Assembly (NCBI GenBank): GCA_013115135.1
Contig: JABANP010000001.1
Span: 310,001 to 374,000 of the forward strand
Length of the DNA stretch: 64,000 nt
Origin: Perkinsus olseni
Taxonomy: Eukaryota > Perkinsozoa > Perkinsida > Perkinsidae
Reading direction: 5' to 3'
The notes beneath the pieces were generated by a model. That model was not told the origin of the DNA, did not search any database, and worked only from the letters and a program-made list of their open reading frames with translations. Positions 36,516-47,860 of this stretch are shown here, piece after piece (position 1 is the first letter of the stretch; every line of letters starts with the position of its first letter). Position numbers and translations under genes: made by a program.

Positions 36516-38591
36516 ATGTGCACTGACACTCCTGCTGCGACCGCCTCGGTCTATGACCTCTTCGTCAACGACTCAACGTCTTGCGATGTCTGCGAGAAGC
36601 TCATAACCTACCTCAGAGCCGTTTCTGGCAAGGTGAGCTGCGGCCGCCCGGAATCGAACCCGGGTGGTTCAAAGCCTCTCTGTTTGCTCCTACCCATATG
36701 ATACTGTTCACTACTCGTCCATTTTTTACAAAATGGCATCCCTCTCTGGTACTCGCCTGTCATTCTTTTCTGAGTCAGGGCGCTCGTCCCAGCGGCACGA
36801 TCATCCGGGCCACGACCAAGCCTGGCAACTCGGCCCTTTCCGCTGCTTTCGACCAGCGACTACCCGTCTATGCCAGCCAGAAGAGGGAGGAATCTTTTGA
36901 GGGCGCCCTCAAGGTGGGGGACAGCTGAATTGTGTGTTGGTGTTTTGAATGTCGTGTGGTCTGTCAGGCATTGAAGGCCATCGCCGAGGACTCCGGTTTT
37001 GGTTCTCTCCTCCTTCCCTGAGGGCGGTGAGGCTCTTAAGTGGGTCGAGTGGTGTCTCAATGAGAGTGAGGGAGCGTTCAAGCTGAGCAAGCAAGGCGTG
37101 GAGAAGCTCAACAAGACGCTCGAGGACAGAGTGGGTTCCTCGTCCTTTCCCACGGCTGGTTGACGGACTTGGCATGATGTAGGTGTTCTTGCTTGGCGGC
37201 TCGAACATAACCCTAGCGGACTTCGTAGTGGCCCACGCTGCTGAGCGATGGGCCTCCAAGGCTTCTCAGAAGGAGCTTGCTCAGTACTGCAACATCACTA
37301 GGTAACGTGAATTCGATGCCGGCCGGTGAATGTCGAATCTTCCCTTTAGGTGGTATCACCATATCAGCACTCTCCCTGGCAGCCCTTACCCTGAGACCGT
37401 TATCGATCTCCATGCGGTGTCGCGGGCTCACACGAACCTCCATAAGGCCGATGCTGCGGCGCCTGGTGGCAAGGGGAAGGGCGGCAAGGGCTCTCCCCTA
37501 AGAAGGGTAGGCTATTGGGTTGTGACAAGAGGACCCTTGCGGATGTGATTTGGTCTTAGGCGAGGCTGGTGATGCTGATGCTGCGGCTAAGAAGAAGGCT
37601 GAGAGGAAGGCAAAGAACAAGGAGAAGCAGGCTAAGGCACAGAAGGAGACTCGACCAGTCGAGGATGTCAGCCGACTGAATATGATTGTTGGTAAGGTTT
37701 GATGACAGTTGACGGTGGAGAACTCTTTGATGGCATCTCTGGTGGCCCGTCAGGCAAGATCAATAAGGTTTGGGAGCATCCGGATGCGGAGAAGTTGTGG
37801 TGTGAGGAGATTGACTGTGGCGAGGCTTCTGGTGAGTGGCGATGGGGAGAATATGGAGGGATATCTTATCTCCGATAATTTCGCGAAGGGGCCGCTTTGC
37901 CTTGCAGTCGTTCGGGTTAGCTATATCTCGGCGTTTCGATAAGTGCCGTGAGCCATCAGTGCCGGGGCTTCTACGACCTTTAGTAGTCGCGGGTGCGCCT
38001 CGCTGTCACTTGTGCTGCTGCGTGTGGTCAGGTCCCCGTCAGATCGCATCAGGCCTCCGCGACTTCTACAAGGAGGCCTCTGATCTCGAGGGCCGCAAGG
38101 TTGTCATCCTTGCCAACCTCAAGCCTCGTCCTCTTCGTGGATTCGTCTCTCATGGTATGGTCATGTGCGCCTCTACCGGCGACCACAGCCAAGTTGAGGT
38201 CTTGGACGTGCCCAAGGACGCCAAGCCTGGTACGCTCGCATCAGTATGATAGCTCTTGGCAATCGTGTCTTAGGTGACCGTATCACGATCCCTGGATTCG
38301 ACGGTGAGCCTGATGAGGTCCTCCATCCCAAGCATAACCCCTTCGATGCTGTCAAGGGTAGGATGATCTTGGAATCTTGAGCTCTCTTGCGGTTTCTCCA
38401 CGCTTGTGTTCAGGTGATTTGAAGACTGTGAAGAAGGAGGATGGTGTCATTATGGCGACCTACAAGGTAAGATGAGCTACTACTCACTCTAGGACCAGCC
38501 AAGGGGCATCTTATTTCAGGGCAAGGCGTTCACTCTCCCTAGTGGTGAGATCGTCACCGCCCCTGGCCTTGCCGATTGCGAGATCTCCTAA
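36516..38591 (+). CDS. AIMP1/Arc1p-like tRNA-synthetase cofactor (EMAP-II tRNA-binding domain)
   Basis: The N-terminus has a GST-C-like helical part (GGEALKWVEWCLNESEGAF, then NITLADFVVAHAAERW). A Lys/Ala-rich linker follows (AKKKAERKAKNKEKQ). The C-terminal half is the EMAP-II/tRNA-binding OB-fold: NMIVGKINKVWEHPDAEKLW, RQIASGLRDFYKEASDLEGR, VVILANLKPRPLRGF, SHGMVMCAS, then a C-terminal extension to TAA 38589-38591. Such proteins deliver tRNA to Met- or Glu-tRNA synthetases in a cytosolic complex. Ten or so introns are in phase. The first (36633-36778) contains a tRNA T-arm. Near 37020 either an alternative acceptor (after ctccttccctgag) or a one-base slip is needed; the acceptor is favoured. 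Confidence 0.85.
36633..36778 (+). other. 146-nt intron containing an antisense tRNA T-arm
   Basis: The donor is gtgagctgcg and the acceptor tgagtcag. Positions 36645-36668 are the reverse complement of cccgggttcgattccgggcg, a T-arm with one stem mismatch. The flanking exons join in phase 0. Confidence 0.8.
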
Positions 38592-38866
38592 GTCGCTGAG
38601 GGTGTCTATGATGATGATAAGTGCCTGATTAAATTTACAAGATTCACAATCACTGTATAACGACTTGATGCTGGTGGTGGAACGTATACCTGTCAACAGT
38701 TTCCTCGCGAACTCAGCCATACCTTGTGCTCTTCGTATCAATTAGGGGCTCGGCGGTCATGTCATGATCAATGCGGAATCATAACGGACTTCTTAAACGC
38801 GACCTGAGATGGCACTACAGGCAAGTGAGGTGAAGGCTTAGTGCTGGGCTAGTAGTGATTCCTTAT

Positions 38867-39996
38867 ATGGCGGAAACAAGTCCCGCGGCCAGCAGCAGTG
38901 AAATGGTGGCGGGATCGCATGGTGAAGAGGTTGATGGGGATGATCGAGGTAATAGGGTCGCTTTGTTCGCGGTGGATGCTTCATCTCGGTCTGCACCAGG
39001 CTCAGTGGTTGTGAATCCTCTTTCCTCGGGCTCCGGACTGGAGTGCCCGTTTGGATTTGGTGGTAGCTCGGCAGAGAAGTGGGAGCAGGTGGCGGCTCGG
39101 CAGTCATCGGAGGCGGTCAACCCGAGGAATATGATGCCGACCTTCAGTCAGGAGAGAGCTCCGGATCAGAAGGTTGATCTCAGTGTGGAACGGGAGAAGA
39201 GTAGGCAGCTCGAGTATATGTTAAGACTGATCCGCTGGGACGAGTGTCGTTTGTTTTAATCATCCGGAGCTTTGTATTTAGAACTCCTCCGGAATGTGGG
39301 CATCTGTATTCCGGCTACGGTTGTAGTCGTTCTCGACTATTTCTCTCTGTAGGTACGATACCTAAAACGGGAGAAGATGCAACTTGGGTGTATCCATCCC
39401 CTCAACAATTCTATCATGCTTTACGGTAATTGAAGTCGTGGTGGTAGCGAGGCAGCATCCGGATGGTCTGATTTTGTAGGCGGCGTAATAAGAGCGCAGA
39501 AGCGGAGAGCATGGACGCTGTAGTGTATATCCATAACAGCGTTAATGAGCGTACATGGGAGGGCATACTGGACTGGGAGAAAAAGCTCCATCCGGAATGC
39601 ATTCAGCCATCCTTGCAGCGGTAAGGTCGGTCAGTCCAGTGCTCTGTGACCACGTATCCTCGCTCCTCCGCCTTTAGGTTTGTCGGCCGTTTTAATGACC
39701 TTTCACTCCGAGCCCAGTTGCATGGATGGCTGTACAGTCGCGCCCGGCCATTTGATCGTCATGATTGGTTCATTGATCGATGTGGGCAGAGGACAGTTCG
39801 GTATATAGTGGATTACTACGACGAGCCTACAGAGGAGGCAGACGAGCGAGGCTTCGATGTTGTTATCGAGTCTCGACCAGCCGCTCTGGACAGCTTGGGG
39901 AATTTCTGGGATTGTGTAGTACTGGGGTCTCTCGATGTTGGTAGCAGCTTGATGTCCCTTAGGTTCGGATGGGTGCACGGCGGTTATTCAATATGA
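38867..39996 (+). CDS. HCCS: Cytochrome c haem lyase (holocytochrome c synthase)
   Basis: Four exons: 38867-39200, 39353-39425, 39480 to about 39622, then the last to TGA 39996. The family order is clear: a Cys-Pro motif (LECPFGFGG), NPRNMMP, APDQKVDLSVEREKSTIP, WVYPSPQQFYHALRRR, YIHNSVNERTWEGILDWEKK, FVGRFNDLSLRA, and the signature RPFDRHDWFIDRCG followed by VRYIVDYYDEP. The family's haem-ligand His is usually placed in the His-Asn motif seen here as IHNSVNE. The enzyme attaches haem to apocytochrome c in the mitochondrial intermembrane space. ATG 38867 is the first Met in frame. The protein ends with an unusual hydrophobic tail (SLRFGWVHGGYSI). Confidence 0.92.
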
Positions 39997-40123
39997 ATTG
40001 AAAGTCACTGGTCTTACTGTAATTGACGTGTTTTAGGAGTCTCGGGAGTGGTGTTTGCTTGGGGTATGGGGGATAGCATACTCATTGCTTTCGGAGTTGA
40101 CTTCTCTTTTGCTTCTTACGGTA

Positions 40124-42588
40124 TGTCAGCGACTGCAGGGAAGTTCGCCTCGTCAGGGCTAACGGCTGCAGGAGGATTCGGGACGTTACAGAAGCAATGG
40201 TTGCTATATATGGGCCTGCCGTGGTGAGTTACTATGACAGGGCTTTTCGGGTATTTCATGGCTGTGATGTCTAAGATATTCTCATGGTGGTGCTCTTCGA
40301 TTGATGTTGGTCGACTGGTCGGCCTGGTTTTCCACTTATGCGTTGTTATTGTGGAAGGCTGTCATCTGTTCAGGGCAGTAGGAGGCATGCAAGCGATGGT
40401 CTATGTCTTCGTAGCGACACAGCCAGTGTTAATGATATCGGTGTGCACACTAGAGACGGCGAGGCTGGGATGTCGACCGCATCCGATTGACGAGTGCCCA
40501 ACAGACCCTTCCCTCTATGAGTTTGCTGGCGATATCTACAAGTCTGTCGTCAGCGAATTTGGGCTCGCCTGTGAGAACAGGTAGGATGATTATCGCCACC
40601 TTGTCGTATTGGTCATTGTTGTTGCAGCTCATGGGCTGTGGCTTTGCAGTCCGAGCTCTTCTTCGGCTTCCTCGTGGGCGTATGGGCCATTGGTTGGATG
40701 GGTGACCGCTTCGGTCGTAAACCAGCGTTGTGGCTCAGCGTCATCACCACGCAGCTCTTCGGCCTCCTGTCGTTTGTTGCTCCAACATATCTTGCGTAAG
40801 TCCCTTCTTCGGCGTCCTTCGCATGACTCGTCGTTGTCCAGATATGCAATCTCGAGGCTAGGGGTTGGGCTGGGTATCGGTGGTCTGGGTCTTTCCAGCT
40901 ACGTCCTAGCGACAGAGGTCACAGCTCCGGAGTGGCGTAGTCTAGTGTGCGTAGTGACCAGCTCCATATTTGCTCTTGGTAGTACGGGATTGTGATGGGG
41001 ACCAAGGCCAACCTCACTCATTCATATATCTAATCCCTTGGTTTCACAGCTTAGTGGCAGGGCGGGTTCTGTCTATTCATATCGCTGACTTTCATTGATA
41101 TGAATTACAACGGTGCTCCCTCTTGAAAATGATTACCGAGCAGCGAGTTGAATACGCCAAGCTTCTGAGGTGTCGCCTGAAATCAGGTATCGTAGCGGTA
41201 TCCAGTCTAGCGGCTATACCCAACATCCACTGGCGGATGCTGTCATTCGGCGTAGGTCATCTCCGTTTCATTCGATGCAGGCTGATATACAGGCCTTTAG
41301 GTGTGGATGCTGAGCTGGGCATGTGTGCTCCCGGCCCTCCTTTTAACTCAATTTTTGGAATCCCCTGTGTGGCTCGAAGCGCGAGGTCGTCACGCTGAAG
41401 CCGAGGCGGGTTTGCGCAAGATCGCCTTCGTCAACAACCGACAGGCTCAATTTGATTCTTTTTTGAAGAAGTGGGATGATCAGTAAGAGGGGAGTTGGGC
41501 GTTTTTCGAGCGGCTGGGGCAGTTTTGTCATCAGACACATGCCGGACGGTGATTTTTCGATAGAAGATGGTGACAAGAAAGACTCTTTGCCGGCGTCAAC
41601 GAAGGAGGATGATAGTTTGTGGGGTCTTTTGGTGACGAAGAGATGGAACATAATACAGGAATTCATGGCTGTGATGGTGGCCGCATGGTAAGCGAGCGGT
41701 CTAGAGAGCCGTAGGCCGTGAGCTCGAACCCGGCAGGTTCGCCTCGAGCCTCGGCTATTACGGATTGTCGATGAATGTCGGAAACCTCGGTGGATCTATT
41801 TATCTGAACTCTATACTCAACGCTTTGGTAAGAGGGCCAATAAGCTGCGTAGCATCAGCCAGTCGAGCCATACTAGTGGCCTCCTCCCATGAGACGTATC
41901 CTTCCAGGTTGAGATACCTTCCTACGGTATGATGTACTTCATGGTTGACAATGCCATCACCGGCAGGAAGCTCACTCTGTAGGCTGATCGTCTCCCACCT
42001 CACTCGGATGTGCCTGATATCAGGACCATATATCTTCTAGCAGGGGGCATTGCTTGTGTCATTGGCCCTCTATTCACCTGGCTCCATTGGCTTTCTCTCA
42101 CCATTGCCCTCCTCGGCAAGTTCTTCGTCTCTGCTGCCTTCGGAGTATGCTATATGTAGGTCTCTCCGCTCCCTTCCTTCTTGCCACACCGTCGACACTT
42201 CACCCTTAGTTACGGTTCAGAGCTATTTCCCACAAGCATCCGCAGCTCCGCGTTGGGCATCCAATCCCTAGCGGCTCGTATTGCTGGCATCATCTCGCCA
42301 CTCGTGCCACCCCTTGGCGAGGTCTGGTCGCCTCTACCGAATCTAGTAAGTCGGCTGCTGTCCCGGCTCGGTGCCAACGGTTACTCTGTACTTGCTCAGA
42401 TATTTGGAATACCTTGTATCGTCGCAGCTGTCTTTATTCTGCGTCTCTTACCGGAAACACTCGGGCGGAGCCTTCCGATGACAGTGGAAGATGTCCGGGC
42501 CCTCCGGCAATACTCGGTGGGCAGTGCCGAGCCTCCCCGCCCAGGACACGGGCAGACCGGCAAATACGAGATGCCTCTTGATGAGTGA
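40124..42588 (+). CDS. Major-facilitator transporter (organic-cation/SV2-like, SLC22 type)
   Basis: About ten exons join in phase. A long first extracellular loop (DECPTDPSLYEFAG) ends in FGLACENSSW. Then come the MFS motif GWMGDRFGRKPALW between helices 2 and 3, helices 4-6 (LGIGGLGLSSYVLATEV), a PESPxWL-like motif (LESPVWLEARGRHAEAEAGL), a large central loop, helices 7-12 (MVAACLGYYGLSMNVGNLGG, VEIPSYGMMYF) and YGSELFPTSIRSSALGIQSL. This is the order of SLC22/SV2 carriers of small organic ions; the substrate cannot be told. The intron 41688-41748 carries a tRNA-like sequence. Start ATG 40124 gives a short cytosolic N-terminus. Confidence 0.88.
41688..41748 (+). other. 61-nt intron that is largely tRNA-like
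   Basis: It runs from gtaagcgagcggtctagag (A-box-like) through gtgagctcgaacccggc (B-box-like) to gcctcgag. Splicing gives MVAAC-LGYYGLSMN in phase, as MFS proteins require. The T-loop core is near-palindromic, so orientation is ambiguous. Confidence 0.7.
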
Positions 42589-43769
42589 GTGGGGCGACTT
42601 CTACCGACTTTTCCTCCCATTTGAGTGGTTCTGGACTCGATATCGTGTCAGATTTGACACCGACTCCTCCAATGACTCAGAAGCGGAAGAAGAGGAGCGA
42701 CGCGCTAGAACTCTGCGTGACGTCTTCGGCACTGAGTTCGGCCCCAAGGCCAATGAATAAACAGGTTTCTTGATAAGCATAACCATCTCAATTCACTATA
42801 TCGCCAGCGACAGCAACAACAGCGGATTTTCATACTTCCTTGGCGTAGTGTTCATGTAGTGGACTGTGGGGGTGTGGAGATGTTCATGATCTCGGAGATG
42901 TGTTGTAAGCTACGTGTTGTAAGCTATATAGCTACGTCGTGCTCGGCGGTTGTCATTGATGGTGCGTTATTGGTGATTTGACAACTGAACAGTGCCGTCA
43001 CAGAGCCGGCTTCATGGCGAAACAACTGTAGTAGCTTCGATGAGATCCTGGCGCCAGCTTCCTATCAACTCAATGCAAACTACCAATCGTATATCGAGAC
43101 ACTTGGCGCAAGCAAGGTAAGATTCTCACCTGAATGCTCTGAAGATTCCCACTCTGTTCGATTCTATACCCTTGCGTAAGGACCGCGGCTGAGCACAACG
43201 TCAGTAATCCCAATGAGCTGAAAACGAGTAAAGTCGTACGCGCATTTATGGGAGTAATGCGATAGCCTGATTGGATGTGTCGAGATTGGGAAGAGGTGAG
43301 TTCGCTCGATGAAGACCGCACCGGGATAACTTGGAAGGCATTGCAGATATCTGATGGCGGGCGTCTTCCGCTGAAGATTATATGAGAGTTGATGTTATCA
43401 GCTCTTGCGACCGTAGGCTCTGGCGGACCAAGATGGCCTAGAGTCCGACGAATCCTAGTGCAGCATCGAGGCGACAAGTGATTTACAGGAATTTCTACTA
43501 GTGGTGACAGAATCTTGTTGCTGCGGAGGTACAGAAACCTGGGCGACGCGCTCGCCAGAGAATCTTCTGAATATCTTCCAGTTTTCTCGCTTGCATCACA
43601 AAGGCTTCAAAGATGGATATGTTCTAAGCTCATCTTCGGTCAAGTTGAGGTTCCCCTAAAACGTTCGACTCTTGTGTAAGTGTACAGGCTGTGCAGTACT
43701 CGTACAGTACAGCTCCGCGGTAGGGGATACGGGGTTTCCTAGTAGCTCTGCATTGATTGTGATTGCGTG
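42589..43769. other. Non-coding stretch between transporter and secreted protein
   Basis: A minus-strand frame (43477-43070) contains one plausible membrane helix (TTLLVFSSLGLLTLCS) but no ATG. I see no firm gene. Confidence 0.4.
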
Positions 43770-44615
43770 ATGTCCTCCTTCCTCGCCTCTGTTCTGCTTG
43801 GCACTCTCCTGTTAGCGGCTGTTCAGGGTCAATCAACCACTGGTCCCGGCACTGCTGTCAGCACCACTACTTCTGCACCGTCTACCAGTAGCACTCCTCC
43901 GGTTACCACGCCCGCCACTACCACCGTCAGTAATGATGTCGTGCAGCACACATGTGACCTCTACTGCCAAGGCCTTAATGGTCCCGAGTCTTTCTGTAAG
44001 AGTTGGCTCGATAGTGCTGTCTGCCAAATTGGCAATCAGCCTTGCGGTACTCTGGACATCTGCGGTCCCGCTGTGACGACCCAGGCTCCTGCTACGACTG
44101 GTACTTCTGTCTTCAATCCTCAATGCGATGAGATGTGCCAGAGCCTTAATGATGCCAACTCTTACTGCAAATGGTGGAAGGATGTTCCTGTCTGCAGCGG
44201 TGGTGATCAGCCATGTGGTGACGTTGCTATGTGCAGCTCCCAGACGTGGCCTCCTGCTAGTACGCCCTCTGCCGTCAACGGTCCCCATCAGTATCACTCG
44301 CCCACCTGCGACGTTCACTGTCAAAGCCTCAACGACGAGGGCTCCTACTGCAAATGGTGGATGTCTGAGCCCGTGTGCCAAGGCGGGAACCAGGCTTGCA
44401 CTCCTGATGATTGTGGTGCCGGGGAGTCCACGCCTGCGGTTACCACTGATATCTTTCATATGGGCCAGAACGCTAACTGTGACGCGTATTGTGAGGACAT
44501 CAATCCCAACGTGCCGGGCGCCCACTGCAAGTGGTGGCTCCATATTGCCGTTTGTCACCAGGGTGATCAAGTATGCACTCCTAGTGTCTGCGAGACCTAC
44601 ACCTCGTCTCCATGA
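43770..44615 (+). CDS. Secreted protein with four Cys/Trp repeats
   Basis: Single exon of about 281 residues. A signal peptide (MSSFLASVLLGTLLLAAVQG) is followed by a mucin-like Thr/Ser/Pro stretch. Four repeats of about 45 residues share C-x3-C, then [FYH]CKxWW or CKSWL, then VCxxG(N/D)Q, a Cys, and a final Cys, so six Cys each. Ser/Thr/Pro spacers separate them. Repeats 2 and 3 are the most alike (DMCQSLND-type core, SYCKWW). The protein has no transmembrane or GPI signal at its end, so it is probably released or wall-associated. I do not recognise a named domain; carbohydrate- or host-binding is speculation. Confidence 0.8.
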   Translation: MSSFLASVLLGTLLLAAVQGQSTTGPGTAVSTTTSAPSTSSTPPVTTPATTTVSNDVVQHTCDLYCQGLNGPESFCKSWLDSAVCQIGNQPCGTLDICGPAVTTQAPATTGTSVFNPQCDEMCQSLNDANSYCKWWKDVPVCSGGDQPCGDVAMCSSQTWPPASTPSAVNGPHQYHSPTCDVHCQSLNDEGSYCKWWMSEPVCQGGNQACTPDDCGAGESTPAVTTDIFHMGQNANCDAYCEDINPNVPGAHCKWWLHIAVCHQGDQVCTPSVCETYTSSP

Positions 44616-45066
44616 TTCTATAATCCATGTATATTCCTCGTCTTGTCTCAACCAGTAATGGCTGGCTCTCGATAGATATATATCTTTCTCCGTACGAGAG
44701 TGGTGTTTCGTTGAAGAGTAAGCGCGGGTACTCAAGATGGAGAGGATGGAAGCTCGGCGATATTACTCTTCGCTGTGTCGCCGCACTTTTGGACTTGGTT
44801 TGTGCTGGAAACGCAGTTTCGATGAACAAGTGCCACTAGACAGGGGAGGGGCGGACAAGAGTGAGGAAGCGTTTTGAGGAGAAAGGATACCGGCGATGGT
44901 AAGGAAACGGTCATGCCGCCGGATGTGACGTCGAAGTTGCTAGATCTATTAGAGCAGATGACGTACCGAGTCGTCATCAGCACAAAATGGTCCACAATTA
45001 GAGTAGTTACGTTTACGCGTGCTTCACAACGAACCTAAATGAGTTACGCAAGGGGGTAGTGAGTGA

Positions 45067-45147
45067 GAGGACACGCGGTTTCGAGCCGCTGGAGCGACCA
45101 CACGCGGGGAGCGATCACATGGCGCTTTCTCATTGAGCCACGTCCTG
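45067..45147 (-). other. tRNA-like remnant
   Basis: On the minus strand caggacg near the 5' end can pair with tgtcctc at the 3' end in six of seven positions. An A-box-like tggctcaatgag and a good T-arm (gcgg, ctcgaaa, ccgc) are present. No convincing anticodon arm can be drawn, so a working tRNA is doubtful. Confidence 0.3.
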
Positions 45148-45165
45148 GCGCTGCTTTACTTAACC

Positions 45166-45185
45166 GGATCGAACCGGTTCGATCC
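45166..45185. repeat. Perfect 20-bp palindrome of two head-to-head T-arm halves
   Basis: The sequence is ggatcgaaccggttcgatcc. Each half is the T-loop core seen in the T-arm introns. Confidence 0.9.
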
Positions 45186-45494
45186 ATGCTGCTTCCGGAT
45201 ACTGAATCTTGCGCTGGGGCGTGCGCGATTGATGGTGGCGGAGCGAAGTGATGCAGGAATGCCACTTTGTAGGAATCGATGCTTTAGCTACGTAGGAGCC
45301 ATGTAGTACAGTACGCAACGCAGGGCTAGTCGCTGTTATTGCGCCTTTCGCACAATGGCTTTTGTCGTCATGGACTAAGCGCGTTGTCTCGTTTGTCGTT
45401 TGTACTGTTAGAGGGAAATACCTGTGGGGAGGCCGGGCTGCTTTCGAGGATGGCATTGGAGTGACTCAGTTCCCTTTAAGAGTTTCCTTCCACC

Positions 45495-47539
45495 ATGCCT
45501 ATTGACGTTAATAAGCTTCGCGCAGAGAAGGGCGGCGACCCGGAGGCTGTCCGCGCTTCTGAGCAGAAGAGGTAATGTAGCAGTGGGCGTGGACGCTTTA
45601 GGTCTACTTGACGGTGATGATGATGTGAATACAGGTATCGCGACTCTGATACCGTGGGCACCGCAGTTGAACTCGATCAACAGTGGCGGAAGGATATGTT
45701 CGCATTGGACAAGCTCCGTGAGGAACTAGGCAAGGTAATGAGGGCATCTTAAGATCGAGCATGGAAGATGCAAAAGAGGTTGAATAGCATCATAATAGCA
45801 TATATCCTCAGATTCAAAAGGAGATCACTCAGAAGAAGAAGGCCTCCAAGGGTAAGGATCCTTGCACTGAGGAGCTCGCCCGCAAGGCCGAGGGTGAGAA
45901 GAAGGTCCAGGAGCAGGAGAAGCTCGTTGCCGAGGTTGCCAAGTCCCGTGATGCGGTAATATCATAGGCCACTGCTTCGGGGGTGATGGTATTCGCCAGG
46001 CCGTTCACTCCATCGGCAACATCATCCTCCCTGACGTCCCCGTCAGCAGCGATGAGGACAACAACGAAGTTTACAAGAAGTGGGGACAGCCCAGGTACTA
46101 ACATTGGTCATGATTTTGACCTGATGGGGGAGGCGTTGTCGTTGGCAGGCAAATCTTTGTCGATGGAAAGACCCCTGGTCACCTGTACCATCACCAGATC
46201 ATGTACATGCTCGGTGCGATGGACCAGGAGCGAGGCATCAACATCGTCGGCCATCGTGGATACTTCCTTCGTGGCGTCGGCGTCCTCCTCAACATGGCCC
46301 TTGTTAACTACGGTATGAGCATGCTCGTCAAGAAGTAATAGAGAGCTTCATCTCGGAGCGGCTCGCGGTACCCGATGTCCTTCAGGGGCTACACCGCCCT
46401 CCAGCCCCCCTTCTTCATGAAGAAGGACATCATGGCGGAGACTGCCGAGTTGGGTGACTTCGATGAGCAACTTTATAAGGTAATGATTACTACGAGTGTC
46501 GCGAACTTAACAGTGTTGTCGTCTAGGTTAGCGAGTACTCTCAACAGAAGAAGGAGGAGAAGGGCCTTAAGGAGAACGATGGCGAGTATTACCTCATCGC
46601 CACTTCGGAGCAGCCCATCTCTGCCTATCACCGCAAGGAGTGGATCGATGAGGACAAGCTCCCTCTCCGTTACGCTGGGTAATAGGAGGCTGGGCCACTC
46701 ATGTCATCACGCTATGCTCTTCTTCTCAGTATCTCCACTTGCTTCCGTAAGGAGGCCGGCTCTCACGGCAAGGAGACCTGGGGTCTCTACCGTATCCATC
46801 AGTTCGAGAAGCTCGAGCAGTTCTGCATCACCTCTCCTGAGGAGAGCGTTGCCATGCACGAGCACATGCTCGGTAGGATGCGTAACCTCAGCCTCCCTCA
46901 AGCCAATGGGCTTCCCTTCAGACGTGGCTGAGGAGTTTTACCAGTCCCTCGATCTGCCCCTACAGGGTTGTCAAGATCGTCTCCGGTGCCCTCAATGATG
47001 CGGCCGCCAAGAAGTAGTGTTATCCTTATGTCCTCGACCCTTCCGTCTCATCCCGTTCCCCCAGGTACGACCTTGAGGCCTGGTTCCCCGGCTACAACAT
47101 GTACAAGGAGCTCGTCTCTTGCTCCAACTGCACGGACTACCAGGCCCGTGCCATGGAGACTCGTTGCGGCCATGTGAAGCAGGGCGAGCGCGAGAAGCGA
47201 TATGTAAGTGGAGGCTGACCCTTAGCCGTGATAGTCAGCTGTCGATCAACAGGTACATATGCTCAACTCAACTCTCTGCGCCACTGAGCGTGCCATGTGC
47301 TGCATCGTTGAGAACTACCAGGAGGAGGAGGGCGTCCGCGTCCCAAGGGTTCTGGTAGGTTGTGGTGGGTGATATAACGGTGGGTCTATTATCACCCCTA
47401 GGTGCCCTTCATGCACGGTATGGAGTTCCTTCCCTACGTTAAGCCTGTCCCTAAGAACCCTGACGAGGGCAAGAAGGTAGTGCTGGGCACCGGTATGATG
47501 GGGGATGAACTGCTGTCTGCTCAGGCCGAGAAGAAGTAG
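45495..47539 (+). CDS. Seryl-tRNA synthetase, cytosolic
   Basis: About 13 exons. The N-terminal tRNA-binding coiled coil starts [20 protein letters not shown] and runs through [19 protein letters not shown]. The catalytic core follows: [40 protein letters not shown], motif 2 region [20 protein letters not shown] and [12 protein letters not shown], and motif 3 region in [19 protein letters not shown], ending [14 protein letters not shown]. It charges tRNA-Ser. The frame is intact except at CCCC 46957-46960, where one C too many separates [10 protein letters not shown] from YRVVKIVSG; see findings. The Lys-rich C-terminus ends at TAG 47537-47539. Confidence 0.95.
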
Positions 47540-47860
47540 AGTGGCGGTCTTCATGGTTGAAGGAGACTCGTAACATTCCTGTTGCTGCAGTTACTGCCCC
47601 CTTGAATGACTACTGTTTCGTCGCCTTAACAGGCTAAGTTCACACAAACTCTATTCTGTCGTGTTCATCAGTACTACGGGCAGGGGCGGAATTGGTGGTA
47701 TCGGTAGTACCAGGGATGCTGCTACAAGGGCAAGGTTTGATACGTTACGGATACGAATTCTCCCGGCGAGCCAACTACGTCCTCACTGGACTAAAGGTGC
47801 CGTAAATATGCGACTTGGCGCTAACTTCCCGACGTGGAAGTCAGATTACATTCTCTTACT
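47540..47860. other. Intergenic stretch, about 320 bases
   Basis: It lies between two plus-strand genes. Nothing beyond flanking leader sequence is seen. Confidence 0.5.

Larger units (their letters stand above)
44616..45494. other. Intergenic stretch with tRNA-like remnants
   Basis: No protein gene is supported. It holds a tRNA-like remnant (45067-45147) and a 20-bp palindrome made of two T-arm halves (45166-45185). Confidence 0.5.

Noticed and set aside
36581..36928. Plus-strand frame reading GIEPGWFKAS across the AIMP1-like intron
   Set aside because: This is the antisense translation of the T-arm; the true exon frame splices it out.
37005..37030. A +1 break at CCC-TGA in the AIMP1-like gene
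   Set aside because: An alternative acceptor after a strong pyrimidine tract (ctccttccctgag) keeps the frame without any slip.
43070..43477. Minus-strand 135-codon frame with one membrane helix
   Set aside because: It has no ATG start, and the Met-less frame cannot be tied to an upstream exon.
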